Source: Flavobacterium sp. 102 (GTDB lineage Bacteria > Bacteroidota > Bacteroidia > Flavobacteriales > Flavobacteriaceae). Taken from it: a DNA stretch of 64,000 bases. Below the pieces are notes generated by a model. That model saw only the letters and a program-made list of their open reading frames with translations, was not told the DNA's origin and made no database searches. The first letter of the stretch is position 1; every line of letters starts with the position of its first letter. The DNA lies in the NCBI RefSeq assembly GCF_003634615.1, contig NZ_RBKX01000001.1:3658001-3722000 (forward strand), read 5' to 3'. Below are positions 39,312 through 48,219 of the stretch, piece after piece. A program made the translations under genes and the position numbers.

Positions 39312-40418
39312 TTATTTATTCGCGTTTTCTTTTTTTCTTTGGTCAATTCTGTTTTGCGCGATTTGCATGGCTGCTTGTTGCGTCGTCATATTGTTGATGT
39401 CAGCAAAATTGAAAATCTCTAACGTAGTATTGTAGATATTCTCCGTTTTTCTCATCGCTTCGTCTTTACCATATTTTACGATTTCACCGTAAACATTGAT
39501 AATTCCGCCTGCATTGATTAAGAAATCAGGCGCATAAGCAATCCCTCTTTCTCTTAAAATTTGACCGTGAATCGCTTCTACCGCTAATTGATTATTAGCT
39601 GCACCGGCAATTACTTTCGCTTTGATTTTGTGAATGGTTTCGTCGTTGATAGTCGCACCTAAAGCACAAGGCGAATAGATATCAACATCAGCGCTGTATA
39701 AGTCTGCCCCGGTGAAAATTTTGGCACCATATTTAGCAACCATATTTTCCATTTTATCTTGGTGAATGTCGGCTACAAAAACTTCGGCACCTTCTTTTCT
39801 CAAATAGCTAATCAACGTTTCACCAACGTGACCTGTTCCTTGTACTAATACTTTTTTACCGTCTAATTTCTCAGAACCGAATTGGTATTTGGCCGCAGCT
39901 TTCATTCCCATGTAAACGCCATAAGCCGTAACCGGAGAAGGATTTCCGGAACCTCCGATTGACTCAGAAATACCAGTAACATGATTGGTTACTTTGTGAA
40001 TTCTGTCCATGTCTTCAGTGGTAGTTCCAACGTCTTCTGCCGTGATGTATTTTCCGCTTAAAGAGTCTACAAACTCACCAAAACGTGTAATCATTTCAGG
40101 CGTTTTATCTATTTTAGAATCTCCGATGATAACCGCTTTTCCACCACCAAGGTTTAAACCGGTGATAGCCGATTTGTATGTCATTCCGCGTGAAAGTCTT
40201 AAAACGTCATTTAATGCTTCCCATTCGTTAGCATAATTCCACATTCTAGTGCCACCCAATGCCGGTCCCATAACTGTATTATGAATACCAATAATTGCTT
40301 TTAAACCTGTATCTTTGTCATTACAAAAAACGATTTGTTCGTGATTGTCAAAAGAAAGTTGACCGAAAACAGGATCCATCTTTTTTAGCTCGACCGGTGT
40401 AGTGATTTCTGAAGTCAT
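39312..40418 (-). CDS. ldh: Leucine dehydrogenase (Glu/Leu/Phe/Val dehydrogenase family)
   Basis: A 368-residue protein of the amino acid dehydrogenase family. The catalytic Lys is in LNLGGGKAVIIGD, preceded by ALGGTRMWNY and followed by the Asp in TAEDVGTT; the NAD-binding Rossmann start is VLVQGTGHVGETLI. The size and IHNTVMGPALGGTR segment point to leucine dehydrogenase and not glutamate dehydrogenase. It interconverts branched-chain amino acids and their keto acids, feeding branched fatty acid synthesis that is typical of Bacteroidota. Confidence 0.9.
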   Translation of the reverse strand: MTSEITTPVELKKMDPVFGQLSFDNHEQIVFCNDKDTGLKAIIGIHNTVMGPALGGTRMWNYANEWEALNDVLRLSRGMTYKSAITGLNLGGGKAVIIGDSKIDKTPEMITRFGEFVDSLSGKYITAEDVGTTTEDMDRIHKVTNHVTGISESIGGSGNPSPVTAYGVYMGMKAAAKYQFGSEKLDGKKVLVQGTGHVGETLISYLRKEGAEVFVADIHQDKMENMVAKYGAKIFTGADLYSADVDIYSPCALGATINDETIHKIKAKVIAGAANNQLAVEAIHGQILRERGIAYAPDFLINAGGIINVYGEIVKYGKDEAMRKTENIYNTTLEIFNFADINNMTTQQAAMQIAQNRIDQRKKENANK

Positions 40419-40459
40419 AATGAAGTAGTATTAATTTAAGACTTTGTAAAAAGTCGGTA

Positions 40460-40493
40460 CAAAAATAAAACATTATTCAATAAAACTCATCAA
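40460..40493 (-). promoter_or_regulatory. Promoter of the leucine dehydrogenase gene
   Basis: On the minus strand a TTG (40491-40493) and TATTTTTG (40460-40467), 23 nt apart. Confidence 0.55.
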
Positions 40494-40612
40494 TATCACG
40501 AATAATTAGCAAATTGTTAATAAACTCAATTTTAATCAAGAATATAATAATTTAATTATTTTCAACATTTTAACAAATATTAAGTCGTAATTCCCATTTC
40601 TGCAAAATTAAC

Positions 40613-42370
40613 ATGAAAGAACTTCAATATTTAAACAAATACTTTGTCAAATACAAATTCCATTTTTTATTAGGAATTTTAATCACTATAGTTGCACAAA
40701 TCTTTTCTCTTTTTACTCCGAAATTGGTAAGCCAATCTTTTCAAGCCATAGAGAGTTTTCACAGCACCAAAATGACGAGTGAAATGATTAAAGCCGAATT
40801 AATAGAAAATGTCTTTTGGATCATCGGCACGACCTTGATTGCCGGCGTCTTAACTTTTTTGATGCGCCAAACCTTAATCGTAATGTCGCGCCACGTAGAG
40901 TTTGATTTAAAAAATGAAGTCTTCAAACACTACGAAGTTTTAGACCAAAATTTCTACAAACGCAACCGAACCGGTGATTTGATGAACCGTATTAGTGAAG
41001 ACGTTGGAAAAGTACGAATGTACGTTGGGCCAGCCGTAATGTACACCATCAACACTTTTATCCGATTTACCGTCGTGATTATTTATATGTATAATGTATC
41101 ACCGCTATTAACCTTGTACACCCTATTACCATTGCCGATTTTGTCTTTTATCATTTTCAGATTAAGCACAGAAATCAACAAGCGCAGCACGACATTCCAA
41201 CAATATTTATCTAAGATTTCGAGTTTTACCCAAGAGATTTTCTCCGGAATTCGCGTGGTGAAAGCGTATGCTTTGGAAAAACAATACCAAGAGGAAATCA
41301 TTGATTTGGCCAAAGAGAGCAAAACCAAAAGCATGAGTTTGGCACGAGTACAATCACTATTTGGTCCGTTGATGATTGCTTTGATTGGCGTGAGTAACTT
41401 GGTCGTGATTTATTTTGGTGGCTTAATGTACATTGAAGGAACCATAAAAAGCATTGGAACCATTGCCGAATTCATCTTGTATGTGAACATGCTGACTTGG
41501 CCTGTAGCTTCAATCGGTTGGGTTTCGTCCTTAGTTCAAGAAGCCGAAGCCTCTCAAAAAAGAATCAATGAGTTCTTGAAAATTGAACCGGAAATCAAAA
41601 ATAAAGCACAAGAAAACACTAACATACAAGGAGAAATAGAATTCAAAAACGTGACTTTTACTTATGAAGATACCGAAATCACAGCCTTAAAAAACATTTC
41701 GTTTACTGTTAAAAAAGGGGAAACGTTGGCGATATTAGGTCAAACCGGTTCCGGAAAATCAAGTATTCTTTCTCTAATTACACGAATGTATGACATCAAA
41801 GAAGGCCAAATCAACATTGACGGCAAAGCAATAGATCAAGTCAATTTATACGATTTGCGAAACAGTATCGGGATTGTGCCTCAAGATGCTTTTTTGTTTT
41901 CGGACACTATCAAAAACAACATTAAATTTGGCAAAGAAAATGCTACTGATGAAGCAGTAATGACGGCGGCTAAAAACGCAGTGGTTCACGATAATATCAT
42001 GAATTTCAATGCCCAATATGAAACCATCTTAGGAGAACGAGGCATTACGCTTTCCGGTGGACAAAAACAAAGAGTTTCCATTGCGCGAGCGATTATCAAA
42101 AACCCGCAGATATTGCTATTTGATGACTGTTTATCGGCCGTTGACACCGAAACCGAAGAGCAAATTTTAAATAATCTGCTCCAAATTTCTAAAGATAAAA
42201 CTACAATTATTGTGAGTCACCGAGTTTCTTCGGCTAAGAATGCCGACAAAATTATCATCATTGAAGAAGGCCAAATCATCCAAGAAGGTTCTCATAATCA
42301 ATTGGTAAACCAACCGGGGTATTATGCTGAATTGTACTTGAAACAACTTTCGGAAAAAGAATTAAATTAA
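40613..42370 (+). CDS. ABC-type exporter, fused membrane and ATPase domains
   Basis: A 585-residue half-transporter: six membrane helices (about 15-310), then an ATPase with Walker A GQTGSGKSS, signature LSGGQKQR, and Walker B ILLFDDCLSAVD. The catalytic Glu after Walker B is Asp here (FDDC), a change known in MsbA/YheI-like exporters where it can weaken hydrolysis and sometimes marks the degenerate member of a heterodimer; no partner gene is adjacent. Substrate unknown (drug or lipid). Confidence 0.9.
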   Translation: MKELQYLNKYFVKYKFHFLLGILITIVAQIFSLFTPKLVSQSFQAIESFHSTKMTSEMIKAELIENVFWIIGTTLIAGVLTFLMRQTLIVMSRHVEFDLKNEVFKHYEVLDQNFYKRNRTGDLMNRISEDVGKVRMYVGPAVMYTINTFIRFTVVIIYMYNVSPLLTLYTLLPLPILSFIIFRLSTEINKRSTTFQQYLSKISSFTQEIFSGIRVVKAYALEKQYQEEIIDLAKESKTKSMSLARVQSLFGPLMIALIGVSNLVVIYFGGLMYIEGTIKSIGTIAEFILYVNMLTWPVASIGWVSSLVQEAEASQKRINEFLKIEPEIKNKAQENTNIQGEIEFKNVTFTYEDTEITALKNISFTVKKGETLAILGQTGSGKSSILSLITRMYDIKEGQINIDGKAIDQVNLYDLRNSIGIVPQDAFLFSDTIKNNIKFGKENATDEAVMTAAKNAVVHDNIMNFNAQYETILGERGITLSGGQKQRVSIARAIIKNPQILLFDDCLSAVDTETEEQILNNLLQISKDKTTIIVSHRVSSAKNADKIIIIEEGQIIQEGSHNQLVNQPGYYAELYLKQLSEKELN

Positions 42371-42440
42371 TTGTTGTTTGGTAACAAAAATTTTACCATT
42401 TTTGAACTATATAGAAACACTACTAATTGACTGAAAGAAT

Positions 42441-42821
42441 ATGAGAGAAAATGATATGTTAGAAAAAGATGAGATTTTTTCTAAAGTTTTAAGAGCGGGA
42501 AGAAGAACTTATTTCTTCGATGTGAGAGCCACCAAAGCAGATGATTACTACATAACCATTACCGAAAGCAAAAAGTTTACTGAAGAAGATGGTTCTTTTC
42601 ACTTCAAAAAACATAAAATTTATTTGTACAAAGAAGATTTCGCAGCTTTCACTGATATTTTAGAAGAAATGACTACTTATGTTTTGAACCACAAAGGCGA
42701 AGAAGTAATTTCAGAAAGACACCAAAAAGATTTCAAAAGAGAATACCAACAAGAAACTGCCGAAGAAACCAAAACTACTTCTGAAAAGAGTTTCACCGAT
42801 ATTGATTTTGACGATATTTAA
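42441..42821 (+). CDS. PUR family DNA/RNA-binding protein
   Basis: A 126-residue protein with the PUR-like repeat (FSKVLRAGRRTYFFDVRATKADDYYITITESKKF and KHKIYLYKEDFAAFTDILEEMTTYV), which is the bacterial Pur-alpha-type (formerly DUF3276) fold seen in Bacteroidota and spirochaetes. A short acidic tail of low complexity follows. It binds single-stranded nucleic acid. A separate gene 70 nt after the exporter. Confidence 0.88.
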   Translation: MRENDMLEKDEIFSKVLRAGRRTYFFDVRATKADDYYITITESKKFTEEDGSFHFKKHKIYLYKEDFAAFTDILEEMTTYVLNHKGEEVISERHQKDFKREYQQETAEETKTTSEKSFTDIDFDDI

Positions 42822-42898
42822 TTGAAAAAGTAATTAGGCAATAGCCATAAGTAATAAGTCCGAAGCTGAAAAGTTTTGGACTTTTTAAATTCATTGAT

Positions 42899-43117
42899 AT
42901 GCAAAAATTTACAGATTTTATAAACAAGTATGGCATTGTATTTCATGGATTGAGTATCGTATTTTGGCTCTGGCTGATTTCAAACGGGATTCAAACCATG
43001 CAAACCGAAGAATTGCCATTGACTAAGAAATTGGCTTTTGGTGGTTTGATTATGTTTTTGTTTTTGTCGATTTTTAATTTGTACAGAGCAATCAAACAAA
43101 GAAACCAAACGAAATGA
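42899..43117 (+). CDS. Small membrane protein
   Basis: A 72-residue protein with two hydrophobic segments (GIVFHGLSIVFWLWLISNGI and LAFGGLIMFLFLSIFNLY) and a basic end (KQRNQTK), so the C-terminus is probably cytoplasmic. Its stop overlaps the ATG of the next gene by 4 nt, which supports it as a real, coupled gene. Family not recognised. Confidence 0.6.
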   Translation: MQKFTDFINKYGIVFHGLSIVFWLWLISNGIQTMQTEELPLTKKLAFGGLIMFLFLSIFNLYRAIKQRNQTK

Positions 43118-43743
43118 AAGTTCTCAAACTGATATCATTCTTCCTTTTCTTTGTAAATCTAAATTTACAGGCCCAACAAAACAAAACTTTTGATAGCCTT
43201 ACGGTTGAATTCAACAAATTAAAAGAAGTAAGCAATATCAATAAAAAAGACAAAACTATTCTGAAGTTACTGAACAGTTTGTATGACGAGACATTACAGG
43301 CAGATGACGGATCTTTAAGCCAAAAGACCATTGCAAAATACCAAGCTTTCAAAGAAGACTCCAAGCTTGCCAATTGGCCTGTGTTTTATCTTTTTGAGAC
43401 TTATCAAAACGAAATTACGCAAACCGAACTGGGCAAGAAAAAAAACAACAAAGATCTCAGAGTAGCTTTAATGAAAATTCTTTCCGGCGAATTAATAGAC
43501 TTATACCAAACCATTCCGCCCATAATTTTAGTTTATATGGGAGAAGCTTTGATGAATTCGGGCGCTAACTCCAGAGCACAAAATCATTTTAAAATGTCCT
43601 TGGAATTTTACCCGGAATCTATTCCTTTAAAAGTTTATAGTTATTTACTGGCCGATGATAAAACTGCAAAAGAAGCTATTTCGGCCGACTTGACGAAAAA
43701 TCACAAAAATCATTGGATGGTTAAACAGTTTTTGACTAACTAA
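43114..43743 (+). CDS. Secreted protein of unknown function
   Basis: A 209-residue protein with a signal peptide (MKVLKLISFFLFFVNLNLQA). The rest is helical with a TPR-like feel near the end (ILVYMGEALMNSGANSRAQNHFKMSLEFYPESIPLKVYSYLLAD), so an exported TPR-type scaffold is possible. It is coupled to the preceding small membrane protein and its stop overlaps the convergent CsaA-like gene by 4 nt. Confidence 0.68.
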   Translation: MKVLKLISFFLFFVNLNLQAQQNKTFDSLTVEFNKLKEVSNINKKDKTILKLLNSLYDETLQADDGSLSQKTIAKYQAFKEDSKLANWPVFYLFETYQNEITQTELGKKKNNKDLRVALMKILSGELIDLYQTIPPIILVYMGEALMNSGANSRAQNHFKMSLEFYPESIPLKVYSYLLADDKTAKEAISADLTKNHKNHWMVKQFLTN

Positions 43744-44075
43744 CCTATACGCAAACCATTCTCGACTTTCAAATCCGAAGTCAGTAAAACAATATCATTA
43801 TCAGCTCCGACCGAACCTAAAACCAAACATTCGCTCATAAAATTTCCGATTTGCTTTTTGGGAAAGTTAACCACGGCGACAATCTGTTTGCCCATTAAAT
43901 CTTCTTTAGCATATCGCTTGGTAATTTGTGCAGAAGATTTCTTTATGCCTATTTCGGCACCAAAATCAATCACCAATTGATACGCCGGTTTCCTAGCTTC
44001 CGGAAAATCGTTTGCTTCTAATATAGTTCCGATACGCATTTCAGTTTTTTCAAATTCTTGCCAAGTTAATTCCAT
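43740..44075 (-). CDS. csaA: tRNA-binding (CsaA-like) protein
   Basis: Start at the ATG 44075 (MELTWQEFEKTEMRIGTI); an upstream TTG at 44084 is less likely. The 111-residue protein is a single OB fold of the tRNA-binding type (EMRIGTILEANDFPEARKPAYQLVIDFG, GKQIVAVVNFPKKQIGNFMSECLVLG), the same as in MetRS C-terminal domains and CsaA. CsaA acts as a chaperone in some bacteria. Convergent with the preceding gene. Confidence 0.9.
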   Translation of the reverse strand: MELTWQEFEKTEMRIGTILEANDFPEARKPAYQLVIDFGAEIGIKKSSAQITKRYAKEDLMGKQIVAVVNFPKKQIGNFMSECLVLGSVGADNDIVLLTSDLKVENGLRIG

Positions 44076-44211
44076 ACTCTTCAATTTAATCAGTAAACAA
44101 ACCTAAGAATTATAAAAATATGTTCCCTAATTGTATAACGCTTTTTTAGGTCAGAAGTGTAATTTTATAAATCAATTTTGAAGTAAAATTCAATTATAAA
44201 AATACCGCAAG

Positions 44212-45105
44212 ATGAAAGAATACCACGTAGACCATGAACCGGATTTAAGAGAAACTAATTTCTTAGTTCAAGAAAATTCAACCGATAAATATATCGAAAC
44301 CGCTCCCAATGTTAAACTGTATGTCAAAGATTATGGTTACGGAAAACCGGTGATTTTGATTCACGGTTGGCCATTGTCTAACGAAATGTGGGAATACCAA
44401 ATGGAAGCTTTAGTCGAAAATGGCTTTAGGGTAATTGCTTATGACCGTCGTGGTTTTGGTAAATCTTCACAACCTTGGAATGGTTACACTTATGATACAT
44501 TAACCGATGACTTAAAATCGATTATAGACCAATTGGATTTATCCGATGTCACGCTGGTTGGATTCTCTATGGGCGGCGGCGAAGTTGTACGTTATTTCAG
44601 TCGCTATGGCGGAAAAAATGTTTCTAAGGCTGTCCTGATTTCCTCCGTTACACCTTTCCGTTTATGGACAGAAAACAATCCTGATGGCAATCTTCCGGAA
44701 AAAAATGAAGCCACCGCCCAAAAAATTAAAGAAGACCGAATTGGTTTTCTGGATGGTTTTGGGAAAACATTCTTTGGCGCAAGTATGCTAACCAATCCTT
44801 TGAGTTCTTCTTTGTTGGATTATTTCAAAATGTTGTGTTCGTTTGCTTCTCCTCGTGCGACTTTAGAATGCGCCAAAGCGTTTTCGACTACCGATTTTCG
44901 GAATGAAATGGCAGCGGTAAATGTCCCAACTTTAATCATCCACGGCGATGAAGATGAAATCGTTCCGATTGAAGTCTCTTCAGAAAAATCGGCAGCCATG
45001 ATTCAAAATAGCCAATTTATAGTGTATGAAGAAGCACCACACGGATTGTTTTACACAGAACGAGAGCGATTGAATAAAGACTTAATTGCGTTTTTGAGTT
45101 CTTAA
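44212..45105 (+). CDS. Alpha/beta hydrolase, cofactor-free haloperoxidase-like
   Basis: A 297-residue hydrolase with the HGWP oxyanion segment (IHGWPLSNEMWEYQM), the nucleophile elbow GFSMGGGE (catalytic Ser), Asp in IIHGDEDEIVP and His in APHGLFY: a complete Ser-Asp-His triad. This matches the non-heme chloroperoxidase/arylesterase group. The first 30 residues (MKEYHVDHEPDLRETNF) are an extra leader of no known role. Substrate unknown. Confidence 0.88.
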   Translation: MKEYHVDHEPDLRETNFLVQENSTDKYIETAPNVKLYVKDYGYGKPVILIHGWPLSNEMWEYQMEALVENGFRVIAYDRRGFGKSSQPWNGYTYDTLTDDLKSIIDQLDLSDVTLVGFSMGGGEVVRYFSRYGGKNVSKAVLISSVTPFRLWTENNPDGNLPEKNEATAQKIKEDRIGFLDGFGKTFFGASMLTNPLSSSLLDYFKMLCSFASPRATLECAKAFSTTDFRNEMAAVNVPTLIIHGDEDEIVPIEVSSEKSAAMIQNSQFIVYEEAPHGLFYTERERLNKDLIAFLSS

Positions 45106-45129
45106 TTCAAAAACCCAATGATGAAAATC

Positions 45130-45164
45130 CGGAGCGCACTTCTACCAGCACTTCGGGTTTTTTA
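45130..45164 (+). terminator. Terminator after the hydrolase gene
   Basis: CCGGAGCGC pairs with GCACTTCGG (one mismatch, one G-T), followed by TTTTTT. Confidence 0.6.
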
Positions 45165-45262
45165 TTTATCAAACCGTATCGTTTTTATATAGTACTGTTA
45201 ATCTAAAAGTTGAATATATTTTATACATTTAGGTTTTAATAAATCACGCTAAGGTTAATGCT

Positions 45263-46489
45263 ATGAAAATTGCCCTGTTTACCAATGAATTTCCACCAAA
45301 TATTTACGGCGGCGCCGGAGTTCATATCGATTTTCTGAGTCAGGAATTGGCAAAATTAGGTAAAGTCGAAGTGCGTTGTTTTGGCAACCAAGAAGAAGCT
45401 ACTGCGTCAATGAACGTATTGGGAATTCAATCCTCATTGACCAAACCCGAAGACGACAACAATCCGCATCTCAAGATGTTTCACAACTTGAGCAAAAATG
45501 TCGAAATGTCGCAACATACTTTACAAGCTGATATCATTCATTGTCATACTTGGTACACGCATTTGGCCGGAATCTTTTCGAGAGAATTGTTGCAATCGCC
45601 TTTGATACTGACAACGCATAGTTTAGAAACGCATCGTCCTTGGAAAGTGGAACAACTCGGCAATGGTTATTTTTTGTCGCGTTGGATTGAAAATCATGCG
45701 TACAATACCGCTGACGGAATCATAGCCGTGAGCGAACAAATGAAAACTGATGTCATTGAGGCTTATGGCGTGGCACCTGAAAAGGTAACAGTCATTCACA
45801 ACGGCATTGATCCCGATTTTTATGCACCAACATTTGATCACGATTTATTGTCAGCATACGGCATCAATCCTGGTATTCCTTTTGTGCTTTTCGTAGGCCG
45901 AATTACACGTCAAAAAGGAATTTCACAATTGATTTCGGCTGCAAAATATTTTAATACTAATTGCCAAATAGTGCTTTGCGCCGGCGCGCCGGATACACCG
46001 GAAATAGCGAAAGAAACTGAAGAATTGATAGCCGATTTGAAAGCCAATCGCAATTGTGTTATTCTAATTTCAGAAATGTTACCTCGCGAAAAAATCAAAG
46101 TGCTTTACAGTCACGCACGCGTTTTTGCTTGTCCATCGTTATACGAACCATTCGGCATCATCAATCTCGAAGCCATGTCGTGCGAAACTCCGGTTGTCGG
46201 AAGTGCGGTTGGCGGTATTCCCGAGATTATAGTCGAAGGTGAAACTGGTTATTTAATTGAATTGGAAAGCATTTCCCGAACCGATTTTAACCCCAAATAT
46301 CCCGAAGCTTTTCAGAAAAATTTTGCCGCTAAAGTCAATCAATTATTAGATGATGAAAATTTGGCCACAAAAATGGGCAAAGCCGGAAGAAAAAAAGTTT
46401 TAGAGAAATTCAGTTGGGCCTCAATCGCCAAAACAACTTATAGCTATTACGAAACCGTAATCCATCGATTTGAAAAAGAAAAAGCGTAA
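45263..46489 (+). CDS. glgA: Glycogen synthase, GT4/actinobacterial type
   Basis: A 408-residue glycosyltransferase of the GT-B fold: it opens KIALFTNEFPPNIYGGAGVHIDFLSQEL, the KxGG-like donor loop variant (YGGAG) of GlgA-type enzymes, then VIHNGIDPDFY, LFVGRITRQKGI, and the acidic motif ACPSLYEPFGIINLEAMSCETPVVGSAVGGIPEII. The length suits the shorter actinobacterial-type GlgA/GlgM. It is 27 nt before glgC, so one operon. A trehalose or maltose-phosphate forming GlgM role is the alternative. Confidence 0.85.
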   Translation: MKIALFTNEFPPNIYGGAGVHIDFLSQELAKLGKVEVRCFGNQEEATASMNVLGIQSSLTKPEDDNNPHLKMFHNLSKNVEMSQHTLQADIIHCHTWYTHLAGIFSRELLQSPLILTTHSLETHRPWKVEQLGNGYFLSRWIENHAYNTADGIIAVSEQMKTDVIEAYGVAPEKVTVIHNGIDPDFYAPTFDHDLLSAYGINPGIPFVLFVGRITRQKGISQLISAAKYFNTNCQIVLCAGAPDTPEIAKETEELIADLKANRNCVILISEMLPREKIKVLYSHARVFACPSLYEPFGIINLEAMSCETPVVGSAVGGIPEIIVEGETGYLIELESISRTDFNPKYPEAFQKNFAAKVNQLLDDENLATKMGKAGRKKVLEKFSWASIAKTTYSYYETVIHRFEKEKA

Positions 46490-46516
46490 AAAGTCAACCA
46501 CCAAACGGTAATTATC

Positions 46517-47791
46517 ATGATAAATAAAAGCACACTAGCCATTATTTTAGGTGGCGGACAAGGTTCAAGATTGGCGCCATTAACACAAACCCGCTCTAAA
46601 CCTGCCGTTCCGATTGCCGGAAAATACCGTTTGGTAGACATTCCGATATCGAATTGTATCAACTCAGATATCAAGAGAATGTTTGTGTTGACGCAATTCA
46701 ATTCGGCATCCTTAAACCAGCACATCAAAAACACTTATCATTTTAGTCATTTCAGCACGGCATTTGTAGATATTTTAGCCGCTGAACAAACGCCTGACAA
46801 CATCACTTGGTTTCAAGGCACAGCCGATGCGGTTCGACAATGTATGCATCACTTTATGAACCATGAATTTGATTATGCACTGATTTTATCGGGAGACCAG
46901 TTGTATCAAATGGATTTCAACTCGATGATTAAAGCACATCATGATGCCGGAGCGAATATTTCGATTGCCACTTTACCGGTAACGGCGAAAGAAGCACCTG
47001 AATTCGGAATCTTAAAAACTGATGCCGAAAATTACATCACTTCCTTCATCGAAAAACCACATGTGAGTTTGTTACCCGAATGGACTTCTGAAGTCAGTGA
47101 AGAATCTCAAGCTGAAGGCAAACATTATTTGGCGTCGATGGGAATTTATATCTTCAATAAAGATTTATTGGTGGAATTAATGAAAAATCCTGACACCAAA
47201 GATTTTGGAAAAGAAATTATTCCGCAAGCGATTGGCAAACAAAAAATATTAAGTTATCAATATGAAGGCTATTGGACCGACATTGGAAACATTGATTCAT
47301 TCTTTGAAGCCAATTTAGGTTTAACGGATGATATTCCGAAGTTTAATTTATTTGACAATTCGAGTAAAATTTACACTCGCGCCAGGGTTTTACCGCCATC
47401 AAAAATCACCGGTTCATCTACCGTTGACAAATCTGTTATTGCCGAAGGTTGTATACTGAATGGCGCTACTGTTGAACATTCTGTGATTGGGATTAGAAGT
47501 CGCGTAGGTTATGGTTCAACCGTAATCAATTCGTATTTAATGGGAAATGATTATTACCAAAATCTGGAAGAAATCAGAACCAATTCTTTACATGGCGTTA
47601 TCAACATAGGTATTGGCGAACGTTGTTTTATTAACAACACCATCGTCGACAAAGATTGTAGAATCGGCAATGACGTCCGACTTAACGGCGGAAAACATTT
47701 AGAAGATACCGATACAGAATTATACACGATAAAAGACGGCATTATCGTCGTCAAAAAAGGCGCTATACTTCCTGATGGTTTTACTGTATAA
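46517..47791 (+). CDS. glgC: Glucose-1-phosphate adenylyltransferase
   Basis: A 424-residue enzyme. N-terminal catalytic domain with GGGQGSRLAPLTQTRSKPAVPIAGKYRLVDIPISNC, ILSGDQLYQMD and SFIEKP; C-terminal left-handed beta helix from about 300 (CILNGATVEHSVIGIRSRVGYGSTV). This makes ADP-glucose from glucose-1-phosphate and ATP, the substrate of glgA directly upstream. Branching enzyme is not nearby. Confidence 0.93.
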   Translation: MINKSTLAIILGGGQGSRLAPLTQTRSKPAVPIAGKYRLVDIPISNCINSDIKRMFVLTQFNSASLNQHIKNTYHFSHFSTAFVDILAAEQTPDNITWFQGTADAVRQCMHHFMNHEFDYALILSGDQLYQMDFNSMIKAHHDAGANISIATLPVTAKEAPEFGILKTDAENYITSFIEKPHVSLLPEWTSEVSEESQAEGKHYLASMGIYIFNKDLLVELMKNPDTKDFGKEIIPQAIGKQKILSYQYEGYWTDIGNIDSFFEANLGLTDDIPKFNLFDNSSKIYTRARVLPPSKITGSSTVDKSVIAEGCILNGATVEHSVIGIRSRVGYGSTVINSYLMGNDYYQNLEEIRTNSLHGVINIGIGERCFINNTIVDKDCRIGNDVRLNGGKHLEDTDTELYTIKDGIIVVKKGAILPDGFTV

Positions 47792-47825
47792 AATAAAAAA
47801 CACTCCAAAAGAGTGTTTTTTATTT
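47792..47825. terminator. Bidirectional terminator
   Basis: AAAAAACACTC and GAGTGTTTTTT stem between glgC and the convergent cytochrome gene. Confidence 0.85.
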
Positions 47826-47826
47826 A

Positions 47827-48129
47827 TTATTGCATCGTCAAATAATTGTAGATTTTTTGACCTTGTAAATCATCCAATTTGGCTTTCTTTTGCATACTCA
47901 AAACAATCGGTTTCCATTGTTCGGCATTGAAATCACTTGCCTTATACAGAGAATGACATTTGGCGCAATTATTTTCGTAAAGCGATTTTCCTTCCGCTAA
48001 TTCCGGAGTCATAACTGTGGCTATTGTAACTCCTTCTTTTTTTACTTCCGTTGTCGCGACAGCCGTTTTCGAGGCACAGGAATAAATGATCGTGGCTAAA
48101 ACAGCCAAGGCAAGTACTTTATATTTCAT
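47827..48129 (-). CDS. Lipid-anchored c-type cytochrome
   Basis: A 100-residue protein with lipobox (ATIIYSC) and a single haem motif CAKCH (NNCAKCHSLY), a later Met in VLSMQKKAKL that can be the distal ligand, and no further domain. A small periplasmic or outer-membrane-facing electron carrier. Convergent with glgC. Confidence 0.88.
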   Translation of the reverse strand: MKYKVLALAVLATIIYSCASKTAVATTEVKKEGVTIATVMTPELAEGKSLYENNCAKCHSLYKASDFNAEQWKPIVLSMQKKAKLDDLQGQKIYNYLTMQ

Positions 48130-48159
48130 ATTTTTTTGTTATTGGTTGAAGTAAATATA

Positions 48160-48196
48160 AAAAAAAATCCCAACCGTTAATGATTGGGATTTTCTT
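48160..48196. terminator. Terminator downstream of the PPIase gene
   Basis: AAAATCCCAA and TTGGGATTTT stem between the cytochrome gene's promoter side and the PPIase stop. Confidence 0.75.
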
Positions 48197-48219
48197 TTAA
48201 TCAAAACTTAAGTTTTATA

